Shown: positions 23,670 through 37,204, numbered from the stretch's first letter. The stretch is DNA of 64,000 bases from Rhyzopertha dominica (GCA_025024175.1 QCXZ01000064.1:24486286-24550285); one strand, 5' to 3'. Numbers and translations are program-made. The notes: generated by a model not told the origin, from the sequence alone.

Positions 23670-26600
23670 ATATAATGTATATATGGTACTTATTTTCTGA
23701 CAGTATCGTATTGTAAGGTATAAAATAAAACCATTATGGCATCGCTAAACAGCACACACTTGCGCCACTGTGGTTTCAAATGATTACAATTAATTCTATA
23801 ATTTCTCCAGTACAAGCCCTGAATACCTGCCACCGCCTACCCTACTCCTCATGAATGCATTCATATGTTATCGTTTACCCTTTAAGGGTTTGTAATCCTT
23901 TTATCTGTCAAACCACAATGTGAGGGGATGAATCTGAGCCCGTTCTAATTTGTTTTCATTTGTAGTACTTAAAGCATTGCCATTTTGCGGTCTGGGTTCA
24001 GTCTTTCCGTTATCCAAAGCAAAACAAAAATTATTTTAGTAAAAATAACTACCACTACCGAAAGAATTGTTTAGGCTTTCTAGTTTATGATATCTTGAAC
24101 ATTCTGTAAAAAAAACAAAAACAGGTGAAACTGATCCTGTAGCAGGACCAAGATTATTTATTAATCGACAACCACAGTAAATAATAAAGTTTTCAAGCTC
24201 AATTAAGAATCCTCAATGCTGTTTTGTTACATCTATTATCGTAAGTCTGCAAAAAGTGCACTCCATTACCATAACGCCTGTATCCAAACTACAGTTCGTC
24301 ACATTCCACAAAATTATTTGAACGTATTAAATTGTGCACTAAACCGCTCGCTGTGACATCACAGTGCATTAAATGGTTATGTGTAGATATGTACCGTTCT
24401 TTTGCATTCAGTCGAGTTACTTTTCTTCTCTTTACGTCACCGCCGTTATTCTTGTAACAAACTGCCACGATTGGTCCAAAATGTCATATTTAGTCGAGTT
24501 ATAAGAAAATCGTGCATTGTGACGTCATGTTTGCACATACCTTCTGAAATGATTTTAAACGAAATGCAAATTCCTTGTTTTATTCTTAGTTAGAAGCCTT
24601 TTTATGTTTATGTGGTAAGACCATGTTTAAATAAGTGAAATAAAGGAAAAAATCTCGTTTTTACTGACATGGTAAAACATTATTAATCTTGTAGCAATGT
24701 GAGAATAGCAAGCTTTAGAACGATTTTCTGTGAAACAGATGATGTTTAAGGGCTGATTTATTTTTCGCCCATTACGTTCATCCTACTCATAACTACCGCA
24801 TGAACAGGTGATCGTTTTCATGACAGCTCAACAGGGCGTCGAACATGTCAATTCTGTTTTACGGGTATAATCGGCAAAACCGGAAGCCTCGCTACGGTCA
24901 CGTACAGCGGTTGCCATGATTGACGCCGACGCTATTTATTATTCATCCGGCGTATCCAGCCAGGAGTAGTACTAATTATTTAATTGGTTAATATTGTCTC
25001 ATGCGAAATTTATGAGTCTTACGGAGGTGCTAATGATCGCATACTAAATAACGTTAAGGAAAGGGAGTTGCAATACATCTTCTTAAGTACATGCGTCAAA
25101 TGATCGTTAATATATCGTAAATAAACAGTAATGTACGGATTAGTTTACCTAAGTTTAGTTGATGTTCTTGTTTTATTACTTAATTATTTAAATAGAACAT
25201 CTTATGTACTATTACTTTTTAAGTATAAATAGAGCTCCATACTCTGGCTACCAAGAAGTTTAAATACAAAAAATAATACTTGTACTGTATGTACATAGAG
25301 TAATTGGTTACATGGCTGGGTATACCTTTTAAAATTTTAGATTTATTACTTTGACTTATATCGTTAGTGATTATGCAATATTGAGATGGAATTCGTATTT
25401 AGCCAAAATGAATTAAAACGTGTGGTCTCCTCACTCTGGTATACCAGAAGTTTGCTGTTCTTATCGTCATCCTTTTATGACTTGCCTTGTAATTTTGCAT
25501 AATAATTAATAAATAAAAATAATAATCTGCAGTACATTTTGTCAAATCTATCATTTGACTAACCACACGTAAAATCAAGCAGCCAAAGTAACTAGATTCA
25601 TAAAGTCTGACTCACACCCAAAACTTACACTTTACACCAGCGAGTGGTTTTTCTATAAAAAATTGGGTATATCGATAACGTCACTATATTAAGCAAACAA
25701 ACATGCACAACCTCGCTTGTTGACAATACACAAATGACAGTTTGGTTTGCTGCACGGCCATTGCGATGTACGTTTATGTCAAAAATTATAACCGGTTTAC
25801 TTGGCCGTTTATTTTCCTTTTTTAATAAGTTCCATTATTTCAAGCTGTATAGACACCTCCACATTTAAATAAAAAAATACAATCGGGCAGGAACTACAAA
25901 TAATTTGGTCTTAAAACTTGATTGCAAGACAATTCAAAATACGTAAATATTCAGGTACTTCATACCCTAGTCCTGAAATTTAATCGCTTTATACATTCCT
26001 TGTATGTAAATAAATAGAATTAGGACGATACATTTATAAAATATAAGAGGTCTTTTCGCAGAACTCTGATGTCACAACAATAAAAAAACACACGTACGGC
26101 CAATTTCAAATTTTTGTATTAATTTTACTGTAGTGATTGATAACCTTGGCACTTACAGCGTTTCTGGACTTTTGTTTAGATTTGTCATTAAACATTACTG
26201 CTAGCAAAAATACACCGGTTGTTGAAGTTCTCGATGAGAATTTCATTGCTGTCGAGTAATATAATACCTACGTATCATATTTACAAGAAAATCAATGGGG
26301 GCGTCCCACAATTTTTTTTTATTTTACATTTAAAATGTACATAAAAATTGAAGCACAGAGACATTTTTTGCGATTTTTTTCCGGTTCTTGTTTACTGAGA
26401 AAAAAAGTGAAAGAGTGGACTTTCAATATCCGTTTCAAAGGCCTAGATATTCATCCACGGCGATGACGTAAAAGGTTCTCAAGGTGACGAAAGCGAGAAA
26501 CACCGATAATAGCCAGTGCTCTAGCGGCATTGCAAGTAATATTGGTTTACATTTTTTTTAGCTGCGTCGCGTTGCCNGTGTGGGCTAATTTTCGCGATAC

Positions 26601-29600
26601 CCTANGGCANGTACTCGTAAACTGGCATTGTAACATTGATACCTAGGCCAACTTAGAGCGTATTTGTGAAAATAACTTAAAGCATCCTTCAGTCAGTTTA
26701 TTCTATAATGAAGAGTTCAATATAATAAGCGCATTCACTGGCTTTTTGTTGAAACACGAAAGCACATTAACCACCGAACCTACTTTTGAACTAATGTTTT
26801 TATTATGAGGAATTAAACGACGCTTGACGCTTGATAATGGTTAAAGTTTGTATACTTATGTATGAGAACAATATGATAAATTTTGAAACTGTCAGGACTG
26901 TCTCTGGCCGTCGCGTCGTTAGGAAGAAAACGGTAAAGTACCACCGACAACATCGCACGTGCTGCATGTGTCCCATGTGCAACGTAAAACGTAATAACCC
27001 TAACCTAACTCTAACCACGCGTTTTTGTTTACATAGTCTGGTCAAACTTTCGAGTTTCGTATTTATCAGATTAATAAATCATGGAGCAAGATGTTGTCGA
27101 AGTATTTGGATAATCTGTTGTTTTTTTTAATGTAAGAATGGCTTACGTTAAGAAGTGTTTTGATAAACAGTTACAGGTTATTCCTATGTTTACATTATAT
27201 AATTGACGTTGATTGTTATACCTTCGGACCTCTCTCTCACTCCTATTGTATTATTGTATTTCTCTGGCTATTTATAAAACTGACAACAGTGAGCACCTTG
27301 TTACCTGGGGAGCTGTTACAGTGCGCATGACGGAAATTAGGAACCTTTTGCGTAGTTGTTGGCGGATTTAAGAAGACTTTTGAAACAGGGTAATTTTGCT
27401 ACCGCCGTTAATTAATCTAAAAGCAAAATAGATGCGTAGCACTAGTATTCATGACGTAAGCAATAAAAGGCATAGGTTGAAACTATCAAATTTTAATGTG
27501 CGGGACGATCCTATTGCACAACGAATTTTCTCGTTTTACTGAGTTCCCCAATAAACAGAAAAAGGACAGGGGTCCCAATATTGAACCTTGAGAAAAACCA
27601 TTGCCTGACAATCGAAGTTGCAATGTGCAATCTGCCATTTTTGTACACGGACGTCTAGGTTTGCGGCCTTTGAAAAGACTATAAGGCTTATTATTGCCTT
27701 ATCTGAAGCTTTTTCTTCAAAATCTAGCTTTAAACTTGATGTGTATACTGCTTTGATGTTCGGATCCCAGAAGTGAACAAATATTTGCAAAGCTAGAAAT
27801 TGGATTCATTTTATAGAATACTCCGTATTGAGTCTTAAATTATCACATTTTTGTTTGTTTCTACTTAGTTAAAATTTGATAAATTTGGAATAGCAAGAAA
27901 TAAAAGGTAGGTAAATGCAAATCTCACTTACCAAAAATGATATACTAAACAGTAAAAATATATGTAACAGGAAACCGTTCAAAAATTCCATCAAACGAAA
28001 GTACTTTAGACAATAGTTATCACAAAGTTGCATAAATTTTCTTTTACTATATGACTGTGACGGAATGACGTCGTCAGCAACTGCTGTTACAACATTTATT
28101 GTTTCAATATTTTTATAGCTTCATAATTTGGTCTATATGTTATTTTTATTTAAGAAAGTACTATATCCTCAAGATTATGAAACCTATACTTTATAATTTA
28201 ATTTAAGTCACTACTTAGAATCACATAAAGATAGAAAAATCAAACGCTAGGTTACAAACCACTAAAATGGACGCATTGAACTGCCGCTACAGAAAAGGTA
28301 TATTACTGTTTTGTGGTAGTAAATTCAGCAATTCTATTCGAATAAAATCTTTTTAAAGCCAGTGAAATGTATAATTCTTTTTTTATGGTTTTATTCCCCT
28401 AATTATACCTACTTGGGTGCAATACAAGAATTGCTTAATAGGTATACATAAATACCCCCTTCTATAGGATACACGGGGGGCTTAATTTTCTTTAAGCTAA
28501 TAGGTAGCACTGATTACCAGAAGATTTGTTACCGCCAAGAGATGGTAACGATCGCATATTAAATAACTTCGTAAGAGTTATGAACATGCGCTACCCTACT
28601 GAGGTGGTTACGCAATGAGAAGTTTCACTTGGGGAACGCGTAAACTTGCCTTATCTACAGTTAATATGCGAATTAGTTTCGAATTTGAATTTGGTAATTT
28701 ACCTGGCGTGTGGGCCGTGCACATGACTAGGTGATTTGATAGCTTCAAAATTAATTAAGGGGACAAAACGGTCTGAAGTATTATTAGTCATGCGTAAAAT
28801 AGGCTCTTGTCTTTGTTTGGGTGACAGATCGGGAGATCATGGTAGTCAAGGCAACGAAAGTTCAAAGTAGCGCTAGTTACATGCGGTCGCGCGTTTTTCT
28901 GTTCGAAAAGTAGATTGGAGAGGGTTCAGACTTCGCTTTTTTGTTTCATATTCTATTTTTAACCCCAATTTTTACGAAAATAAATAACGAAAAATTCAGA
29001 TTGCTTCTAGGTCCAGCACCGGAGATGGAAGGACCTCTGAAGAAGCTTGCCACTCGTGCTAGCGAAACGTTAGGAAGCAATTCTAACCGACGACGGCCTT
29101 TAGACCCGAATCAGGACAACAGCTGATTGCTTTAATTGCTTGCTTTGATTCGTCTATCTATTATAGACCATTTTAGGAAATCAGCACACTGTTGAATGGT
29201 ATGAGGTATTTTGCAAATCAAACAATTTGGAGACGTACTTGCAACAAGAGATCGTGATGATTTTGTACGTTCAACTTGCCGAGTTTTCGAATCTAGCGAT
29301 GATTTTTGTCATTCTTAAGTTTTCTAGAGATCAGCTTTATTTCTTAAGAATTTCATTAAATCCAATAAAGTAGGGTAGTTCATTGTCATGTTTTAGTTGC
29401 TCCCCTTCTCGTAAAGTAATCGGATCCAGTTTTATCGTGATTATACCAATGATTAGAGTTTCTCACGTAGTATCATTCGGCGTCAAAGAATTAATGGCGC
29501 GCAATAAGTGTTCGGTTACAGAATGTATGATATTTCTATTTTTTCAGATGATTCAGTTGAAACAACGTCTAGATTAAATAAAGATCTAATGTAATTGTGA

Positions 29601-31080
29601 ACCAGAACGCGTTTATTATTGTACCTAGCGCACAGTTTCCCAAGTCACCGCATATTTTTTTATAAATAAAAAAATTTATTAAAGCTAATACAAACAAATA
29701 GTGGAAGACGCTTATTGTACTTACGTTATAGGAATGAAATTTATATTTGAAGGCGTATATTCCACGAGAAGGTATAGCTGGTTTCTCCAAAACAGCTGCA
29801 ATGTCTCCTGGGAAAGAAGCGAAATAATATTGTCCTCTCCTTTTTCTTTCCTATACACTTCACAACAAGTTGATCATTATCAACTTCTTGAACTAATCCC
29901 ACACAATATGTGGCGGTTCTCTTTGTATTGAATTAAACTAAAACAAAATGCTTTTTTGTGTTTTCAGAATCTCAATATCTTCTTCACTGTTAATGAAGTC
30001 TTTCTCATCATCAGGAGCTGGGTTTAAAGAATCTATACTTATGTCATATGGTTTTAGATTTTTTTATATTTTTTTGAAGTTTTGGTAATTTCTAACCACG
30101 AAATAGCCTCTTCACAACAAATCGTAGTTTAATATGTTTAAACGTGAGACATCTTTAAGATTTTCTTGCTATCTGTCAAAATATTCAGACAATTGTGTTT
30201 TATTTGTTTCAGCCTCAACTCGCTTTATAATTTTGATGCCGCCCAATAGAGTCAGAAGCCTACTCACTCACTACCTGGCATATTGTTGGAAAAGCATCGA
30301 CAGCACCAGATTTATCAAGATATCTTTTAACCACAACTATAAGATCAAATGAAGTAAGAGAATGTGATGAGAAACGTCTACTATGTCATATGTCTCATAT
30401 CCAACGCTGTAATGGCAATTGGTGTCCCAACCGCCCCTTGGTGCTTATTGAATATATATCTCTTTGGAGTATTGTAAAATTTAAAGGGTCTTTTCATGTC
30501 AGTCTTCTTCGCCTAAAACCTTTGCGGCTTCTTCCAAGGTCTCATCAAAATAATCGTTATATGGTATTCTTTTTAGTCTTAAACTAAACTCGCCCCGTTT
30601 GGCAAGAAATGTTCTAAAAGAATAACTTTTATAATCGGGTGTTTTGTCAAAGTTACTCAGAAGTGGCGCATATTTTTTAATTGATATGACATAAGTGGTA
30701 CCGAGATACCTTGAGGACCACGGATGCTAACTGATTCTTACTAATTTTCAAAATTAGGAAATTATTTATATCGTACACAGGGCACGGGTAGGGACCCAGT
30801 AGTCCAGCCCAGACGCCAGACAAAAACGAAGAAAGACTGCAACGAAAACGGGCCTAGATGATTTTGACATGGGGTTTCTTCGTCGCAGCATTATCAATTC
30901 GTACACTGTGGAATAATAGTTTGTTACAGTCATGGCTGCTTATTGTATTAAAAAATATGCTGAATAATTATTTTATTTATTTCAATAAAATATGCTCATT
31001 TCTAATTTATTAGACACCCATAGTGAAGAGAATCCACCAATAATTTGAGAACAAAAATAATTATACGGGTTCTGAAACTA
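23670..31080. other. Intergenic DNA, mostly unclassified
   Basis: No host gene is supported. A GC-elevated island lies at 24740-25020. A 22-bp motif near 25031 (TAATGATCGCATACTAAATA) recurs with two changes at 28546. Around 26995-27013 there are two CCTAA units. At 29000-29125 is a CTGAAGAAGC...GCGAAACG stretch typical of retroelement-associated sequence. Minus-strand coding-like fragments between 29.7 and 30.6 kb (for example PAPDDEKDFINSEEDIEIL) are not identified. Confidence 0.35.
24740..25020. promoter_or_regulatory. GC-elevated island with TAATTA-type motifs (putative regulatory element)
   Basis: Non-repetitive, GC-richer sequence ending in an ACTAATTATTTAATTGG motif cluster. The composition resembles the islands at 6.9 kb and 32.9 kb. 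Regulatory function is inferred only. Confidence 0.3.
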
Positions 31081-31084
31081 GTAT

Positions 31085-31860
31085 TAGACGAGTCATGAAG
31101 AAAACGTGCTTCCGCTGGTTGAAGACACAAACTAATTGCAAGCTGCTTATGTAATAACCACATATTCAAGAGATGCGTCTTGATTATCTAAGTAGAATAA
31201 AGGAATATAACAGGGCCAAAGGTTAATTATTTTAAACGCAGTGAGCGAAAATGGTTTTATATCAAACGCTTACCTGAGGTTCAACTCGCAAAGTAAAACT
31301 AGTGATTACCACTAAACTAACAAAACAAAAATTGGTGGAACAAAAGTTGTTACCAAATTTGCCACAAAGAAGTTTGCTGGTGATCGATAATGGGTCTTAC
31401 CACAATGTGGAAGTGGAAAAATGCACCAATGTGTGTGCAAAAAATAAAGAAATGACAGAATGGTTGCAAACAAGAAGTATTTAATTTTCACCGAGTATGT
31501 TAAAGGTCGAGTTCTACTATTTGCTTCAAGACAGACATCATCGACAAGTTGCTAAATAACAAGGGCCACGATGATCTCCGACTTCCACCCTATCACCCAG
31601 ACTTGAAGCACTTTGTTGCAGACAAAACAATTTTGGCAGGGTCAAATCGCTATGGGATGAATTCTTCAATACATTTGCTGCACAAGATTTGTAATCATAC
31701 TGCCAACATGCCCAAATAGCTGAAGATTATTTTGCTGCTAAGATACCTTTACTGGACTCTATATGTGACAGTATAATAAGCAGTTTGTACGCTGACAGTG
31801 ACTGTGAAAGTGACTTTGATTTGACTGATTAGGACAGTTCCGATATTGAGCATTATAGGT
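31085..31860 (+). pseudogene. Tc1/IS630-type (DDE superfamily) transposase relic
   Basis: Plus-strand fragments in the right order match insect DDE-superfamily transposases. First comes RRVMKKTCFRWLKTQTN, then IQEMRLDYLSRIKEYNRAKG (end of the HTH region). Next is KLLPNLPQRSLLVIDNGSYHN, carrying the second catalytic D in the form VIDNxxYHN, then LRLPPYHPDL. The block that should follow, NPIE with the catalytic E, is lost. The acidic tail DSDCESDFDLTD is typical of the family's C-terminus. The segment with the first catalytic D is deleted and several stops are present, so it is inactive. No terminal repeats were recognised. Confidence 0.7.
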
Positions 31861-31861
31861 A

Positions 31862-31935
31862 TAAGTATTATTAGCATTATAGGTATGTATGTATAAGTAT
31901 GTGTGTATGTATGTATGTATATATGTATGTACGTC
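31862..31935. repeat. (TATG)n-rich microsatellite
   Basis: Imperfect TATG/TGTA tetranucleotide repeats. Confidence 0.75.
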
Positions 31936-33720
31936 TAATGTTTAATACATTCGGTCTTTTAAAATGTGAACGCCTCATTATGTGTTGAATGGTAATGTCA
32001 GTTAACGCTAAGCCGTCTCTGTACTAAAAACGTTGTTCCGATGCAGCACTATCCTTGTTTATCCGAATGCGTACTCACTGCCTCGTCTACATAGGTATCC
32101 GCATATTTCACCCGCAAAGATATCTGGCGGTACCAATACATCTAAAAGTTTTTGGGCCACAGTTTTGTACTTACAACGTCTCGTTTTCAAAACAAAATTC
32201 TTTAACCCAGAGCTGGACGACGTCGACTGGTCCGTTTGGCACATCTCGAGTGTACCTGTTCACTTTCGTTGTTGCTCTCACTATCGCTGGCTACTGTCGC
32301 CTATCGATATCACTGGTCACCATTCGGCGACATAGTAGGATCAATTTGATCAACAATTTCATGAAAATCTAAAGTATAATCGCCAGCTGTTGCTTCTGTT
32401 GCGGTCTTTTAATGTGGCGTATCACATTGTGAACATAAAATTGTGATCAAGAATGAATTCTCTATGTCAGGAGCTATAATTAGAAAATTACAAAACTTTT
32501 CGCAGTGACTTGTCATTAATAAGCCCTTCAATCGTGGATTGATTATAATTTTAATCCTGTTACATTTTTTGGATCGCTGCCGAAGCTTATTTAAAATATG
32601 TTTAAGAAGTAGTGGAATTTTAATATGTCTGTTGGTATTTACTTGCCATAAGGCAATTAAGTTCGACGCAAACGCATAGTGCATTATTTAACTGAAACAA
32701 ACAAGCATCCAGCCATGCCTTTCTCGTTGGGCAATCTCTCGACGATCTGTGATACAATTCGTTAACATATAATGTTTACGTAACGTCGTTTAAACGCAGA
32801 TGGCGCAATTAGCCGACATAAACAAAGCGACATACCTCTTTAATTACCGAGAAGTGCCCCTTTAATGTAGTCGGTATCTCGAGCGCGCATTAAGGAGCTG
32901 TCAAAAACAGAGAAATTCATTTTTTCGCATTCTTTAATTCCCTTTTTTATCAGTGAGCGGGCATTCAGCCGCCCTGCCTCATCCGATAGCTTCCCCCGGC
33001 GCCACCCCCTTCATTTTTTCGATGCTAATGCCGATTTTGTAATTAAATATGATCGGGCTGCTGAGAGCGACGACGCAAATGGTATCGCTCGGTTTTTTTT
33101 AACTCATTTTCATTCGGAATACGCTTTCCATCTGCAACGGAAGCGAAATCGATTTCAACTTGCCGATATTGTCTTTGTGCTTATGTCGCGCGGAAATAAC
33201 GTAGTAGATGCAGGTATGGTTAATTTATAATTAGCCATATACTTACAAATGAGTCGGTGTATGTACAGGAAGTCCCATTTTCGTTGTAATTGCAGTAATC
33301 GGTAACTAACAATACTAGAGAGTTGCGATCTGCACGTTGATGTTTTACTTTTTTGTTGCGAGTTGAACTGTACCTTGGCTATTTTTCTATCGCAGTAAAT
33401 AATGTTATTTGGGTACTTATCCTTAAACAAACTATGATTTTCATTAGTTTATATGGCATCCTTGATTACAGACAAAAGAACGGCATGAGCGCCTTCACGA
33501 GTCTTAAGATGCTCATAAACCTCGTTCTTTTTACACAGCTTTGTCAGGAGCATAAAAACGTAGGGGTAATATCGTAGCAAAACCAAAGTTTATGAGTGAA
33601 AACCGTCAGCTTCGCTGGCCAAAATATCAGACAGTGGTTGATTTTAATCGACCGTTTTGAAAATGTTCTTGGAAATCTGGCGTATGAATGTGAATATTTA
33701 TATATCTATGCAGTTTTAAT
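31936..33720. other. Intergenic DNA with a GC-elevated island
   Basis: No gene is supported. Overlapping open frames at 32033-32372 lie on both strands and match no known family. About 32740-33130 is a GC-richer island with GCAATTAGC, TTTAATTACC and TGTAATTAAAT motifs, a possible regulatory element by composition only. Confidence 0.35.
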
Positions 33721-33723
33721 CCC

Positions 33724-34020
33724 GTGGCGGTTGGAAGTAGAAGACCTGTGTGTATAGTAATAGAACACCATGGCGGATTTACGAAACCGCAGCAAAGAAT
33801 TCATAATAGATTTTATCCATTTAAGTTAAATCCAGGTAATACAAAGACAGGGATACAACATAAAACACACGATGAATTAATAACTAAATTAAAAGAAGCT
33901 GATGAGAATGCATCCAGAGTGCAAAGAAAAAATGATTTTTTACGTGGATGTTTCCGCAAAGAATTCAAAAAAGTAAATACTAACAGTACGAGGAATTATA
34001 ATTATCAACAAACGTATTAA
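33724..34020 (+). pseudogene. Possible MADF-domain fragment
   Basis: A 98-codon open frame ends in HDELITKLKEADENASRVQRKN followed by DFLRGCFRKEFKKV. This resembles the second half of MADF DNA-binding domains, where a helix with conserved 'L(R)xxFRKELKKV' follows a variable loop. MADF domains occur in insect transcription factors and in transposon-encoded proteins. The first half, with the conserved tryptophan-rich helix, is missing and the frame opens in unrelated sequence, so this is at best a fragment. The neighbouring mariner copy starts 170 bp downstream. Identification is tentative. Confidence 0.35.
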
Positions 34021-34192
34021 TTCAACAAACGTTTTAATGAGCTTATTAGTTTAAAATACTGGCATTAATTTGTTTGTTGAATTAAAATGTTAAATAATAT
34101 TCAGACAACGTTACCCTAAAATTATAACTAATATGAGACAATAATATTTAGGCTACTTGTAACAATTGTTACATGTGTAGTATTTCTTTTTA

Positions 34193-34865
34193 TGATGCGT
34201 ATTCGTAAAATAATGGCTGTTTTGTCGTTAAAAAAGGTATTCCTTAGAAAAATGTTTCATTCCAAGTTTTAGTTTCCTACAAACGTATTTCATTTTTCCA
34301 TATATTTGCCGTTCACCCCTAAGTAATTTCGTAACGCTGCACCAGCTTCTTCAACCCCTTCGAATTAAAGTTCTTCGCCTGGAAATTGAACCAGTTCATA
34401 ACGGCGGTTTTGAGATCCTCGTCGTTCTCGAAGCGTTGTCCAGCAAGCCATTGTATAATGTCGGTTTTCAAAAAGATCCTAATGAAAATCGTGAATTTTC
34501 TCCTTGGTTTTGGCAGCGTTATAGGGACGAGCATTGTCGAGGAGGAGGACTATTTCCGTCCATGAGCCGTCAGTGGTCCTGCCACTCCGCTCTTTGTCTT
34601 GCACATTAGTGGGGCCATTCTTAAATTCACCATTGTCTAACCTTTTCTTCACTCATTACAGCAGCCCATAAACAAGGCATAGCTCATTGCAGATTTGAGC
34701 GCCTGCTGACTGCATTCACTAACTAGCAAACGACAACAACTGAAACAACACAATCACTTTCGTGCCTTCGCAGACAATCTCAACAGATAGTGTACATCTT
34801 TGCTTCGACCCTCCAATATGTACTTAAATATACGCAAATGGCTCTTACTTTAGGAATGTACCTCG
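34193..34865 (-). mobile_element. Mariner element, internally deleted copy B
   Basis: The right end ...CTTTAGGAATGTACCTCG before TA (34866-34867) is the inverse of copy A's end at 14109. The left end near 34193 is diverged but aligns with copy A through GTTTTGTCGTTAAAAAAGG. At about 675 bp it is roughly half a full mariner, with the middle of the transposase deleted. It shares several blocks with copy A at 14.1-15.9 kb, including GCACATTAGTG and TTTCGTGCCTTCGCAGACA. Confidence 0.7.
34319..34645 (-). pseudogene. Mariner transposase pseudogene, copy B
   Basis: The minus strand begins with NVQDKERSGR, the mariner N-terminal '(D/N)VxDxxRSGRPS' block. It jumps by deletion to EIVLLLDNARPYNAAKTKEK, carrying the second catalytic D in DNARP. 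After a frameshift it continues in another frame with FENDEDLKTAVMNWFNFQAK, NFNSKGLKKLVQRYEIT and a stop. First-D and third-D regions are absent. The protein is dead but shows clearly that the family is mariner (DD34D) of the insect type. Confidence 0.75.
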
Positions 34866-35930
34866 TATAATGCTGTCCTTGGAAGTTGTTATGCTTATTA
34901 ATCCATGTTTAAGTAGAAGCTCGATGTTTTATATCCTTTACATCAAGGAACACTACCACTTTTACATTGAAATACCACACTTTACTCACAAATAACAACA
35001 ATATATACGCAATTCAACGTTATCACTGTCAAACAATAATAGTGTTTTGACGTTTACACGGCTGGTTGCAATAATGTCACAGTAGGTTTGCACGATAAGT
35101 ATTTTTCCATTATTGCGCTCGTCTTTGGCGTTCTTCGACCAACAACAAAATGACGTTATTTTATTTTTTCGCTCCCCCTCTTGGAGCATCCGAGCAAATC
35201 AATTTTAATGACAGTTGTAGCGAGCGACAAACCGTCCATTTTATCATCGTGACTACCATTTATTTTAATAAGAGCTTTAGAAAACGCGCATAATAAGCGA
35301 TAGAGACGTATCTGATCCGAGATGTGCGGTAACAATGAGGGGCTGTTCCTTTTTAACATAGCGGAATAATGAGACGCTGATGGGTAATTGGTAGTTGTTT
35401 GTTCATGGAATTTCAGTATCAAACATGTATCTGAATGCGTTTTTAAGTATACACAAATGGATTTAATGGAAGTTATAAGCAAGCTGCAATTTGCAGGACA
35501 TGCATATGAAATAACTCTTCATTGACAAAAGAGCTTTATGGCATTGAAAAAACATCTATTTAAGTTTGAAAGTGTATATGCTTTGTAGCTGCTTTCTATA
35601 TATGCTTGTAATTTTTATTACAGTAGTCGTATTCTGAATTACGCATTCGGCCAGTCTTTTCTTTACTAACCTTAGTTCATTAATTAACAAAGGCTAATTT
35701 GGAAGAATTAATTCATTATTTTGATTTAAAAAAAACGCACAACGATTGAAGAGAAAGCCCATGGTTATCTTCTAATGGTGTTCTTCGTACAACATACACC
35801 ACCAGCATACTCGCAACATCTTGGATATCAAATATTTCCAACAGATACCCCCTTGACATTACAGATATCACCTAATCATAAAATAACGCCTCTCTCAAAT
35901 CATACATATAATCCAAGGTTAGTAAATTTT
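34866..35930. other. Intergenic DNA
   Basis: No gene is recognised. An open frame on the minus strand (35482-35156) matches nothing known. Confidence 0.35.
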
Positions 35931-36200
35931 ATAGGTTGTCTGGTAACTAAGTTCAAATTTTTTGAAATCGGGGGTTTCGCGTCATCGAGGGTGCCAGATG
36001 CCAGACGTCAAAAACTGTCAGTGGTCTGATGCTTGGCGTGCGCTTCTGTTCTTTGTGCTATTTTGCTTGCTAGAGGTCAACAATAACGTTTGTGTCAGAA
36101 TTTGTATGTTGCAAATATCATTTAGGTAAGTTTTTATCATATTTTTTGTGAAATGAGAAGTCAAGTTAAAACTATTATTATAGTTACCTAAATAATAACA

Positions 36201-36430
36201 GATGTGCCTGGTGGAACTGTCTGTAGTGTGGCTGTCTGCAAGAATAATTCGAAAAAGGCTAAGAAAAAAGGAGAAACTAAATGTTTTTACGTTTCCTAAG
36301 GATGTTAAAATTCGAAAGGAATGGGTCAGAAAATGTTATCGTAAAGATATGCACTGTTCATTTTAAGCCATGTGAATTTGAGGATGAAATGCGAGCTATG
36401 TTATTGAATTTACAACCAAGAAAGCTAAAA
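36201..36430 (+). pseudogene. THAP-domain DNA-binding module, frameshifted
   Basis: Three plus-strand frames give the THAP signature in order: GTVCSVAVCKNNSKKAK (first zinc-ligand pair C-x4-C), FTFPKDVKIRKEWVRKCYRKD (the FP...W...C core) and ICTVHFKPCEFEDEM (second pair C-x2-H followed by F). Two frame changes are required, near 36280 and near 36345. The loop between CYRKD and ICTVHF is shortened, so the domain is broken. It would be the N-terminal DNA-binding part of a transposase or a derived protein. No catalytic domain follows within the element. Confidence 0.65.
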
Positions 36431-37199
36431 AAGGATGTTAAAAATGTACAAAGTTATGCTTTTATAAACATTATTTGCAGCAATTTCTTTTCACAGCTAT
36501 TTTTTAAATGATGCATTTATCAGACTTTTTGTTTTCATTTATTTATTTATTACTGCCTTATAAGCAAATAAATCGTACAAATTATTGTTGGTTTTTTTTT
36601 CGATTTTTGTAATTTTTGATGAATATGCAACAGCAGTGAGGCAGAAGTTATAATGCCGATAATGAAATTTACACAACTGTCCAGGGTGTAGAAAAGCAGT
36701 AATAGCATACACAAGAAAATTCCTACTGACGAACGTGACTATAATTTATGTCTTAATCCAAATTATCTGATTATTTATTCTGGTAATGACTATGCAGTCT
36801 CAATGTGTCTTTTGCCATTATCTCCTCTTAATTACATAGTTGTCAATAAATTACATTAATTAGGAATCACACGGTATATGATGAAATGATACATAAATTT
36901 CAAAGTATCATGGCATAACAAAATAAAAAAAATGAAGACCTTAGGTAATAGATATAATGCTTACTAATGCAGCTTAATTGTTACTTTTGTTCATTATTGA
37001 AGTTGAAATTACAGAATACTACCATGCTGAAACTTAATCACATAGTCATATCTTATTTGAATTTATATTGCAGTAATGTTACTTTAACATGATTTGAAAC
37101 TTTGATTATAATATTTCATAAAGGAAACGGAATAATAAACCCAATGCTTCACCTAACTGAAATAACATATAAATACTACTACACTTTCGTGGGCTTATA

Positions 37200-37204
<5 letters not shown>

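Noticed and set aside
26995..27013. CCCTAACCTAACTCTAACC, telomere-like
   Set aside because: Only two exact CCTAA units. Short CCTAA/TTAGG runs are common in insect genomes and do not show a telomere.
26831..27130. Open frame with TCCMCPMC, zinc-finger-like
   Set aside because: The Cys spacing is not followed by the other ligands of any zinc finger I know, and the flanks are low complexity.
28990..29110. CTGAAGAAGC...GCGAAACG, resembling a hammerhead core, and the open frame through it
   Set aside because: CUGANGA and GAAA cores are present, but the first stem II pairs fail and there is no cleavage triplet with a pairing stem I. The frame (GPAPEMEGPLKKLATRASE) is not a protein I can place.
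29780..30600. Minus-strand coding-like fragments (e.g. PAPDDEKDFINSEEDIEIL, FDETLEEAAKVLGEED)
   Set aside because: They look like decayed coding sequence, but I cannot assign them to a family or link the fragments in one frame order. Not annotated as a gene.
32033..32372. Overlapping 100-codon frames on both strands
   Set aside because: No family similarity, and mutually exclusive frames of similar length suggest chance in a GC-richer patch.
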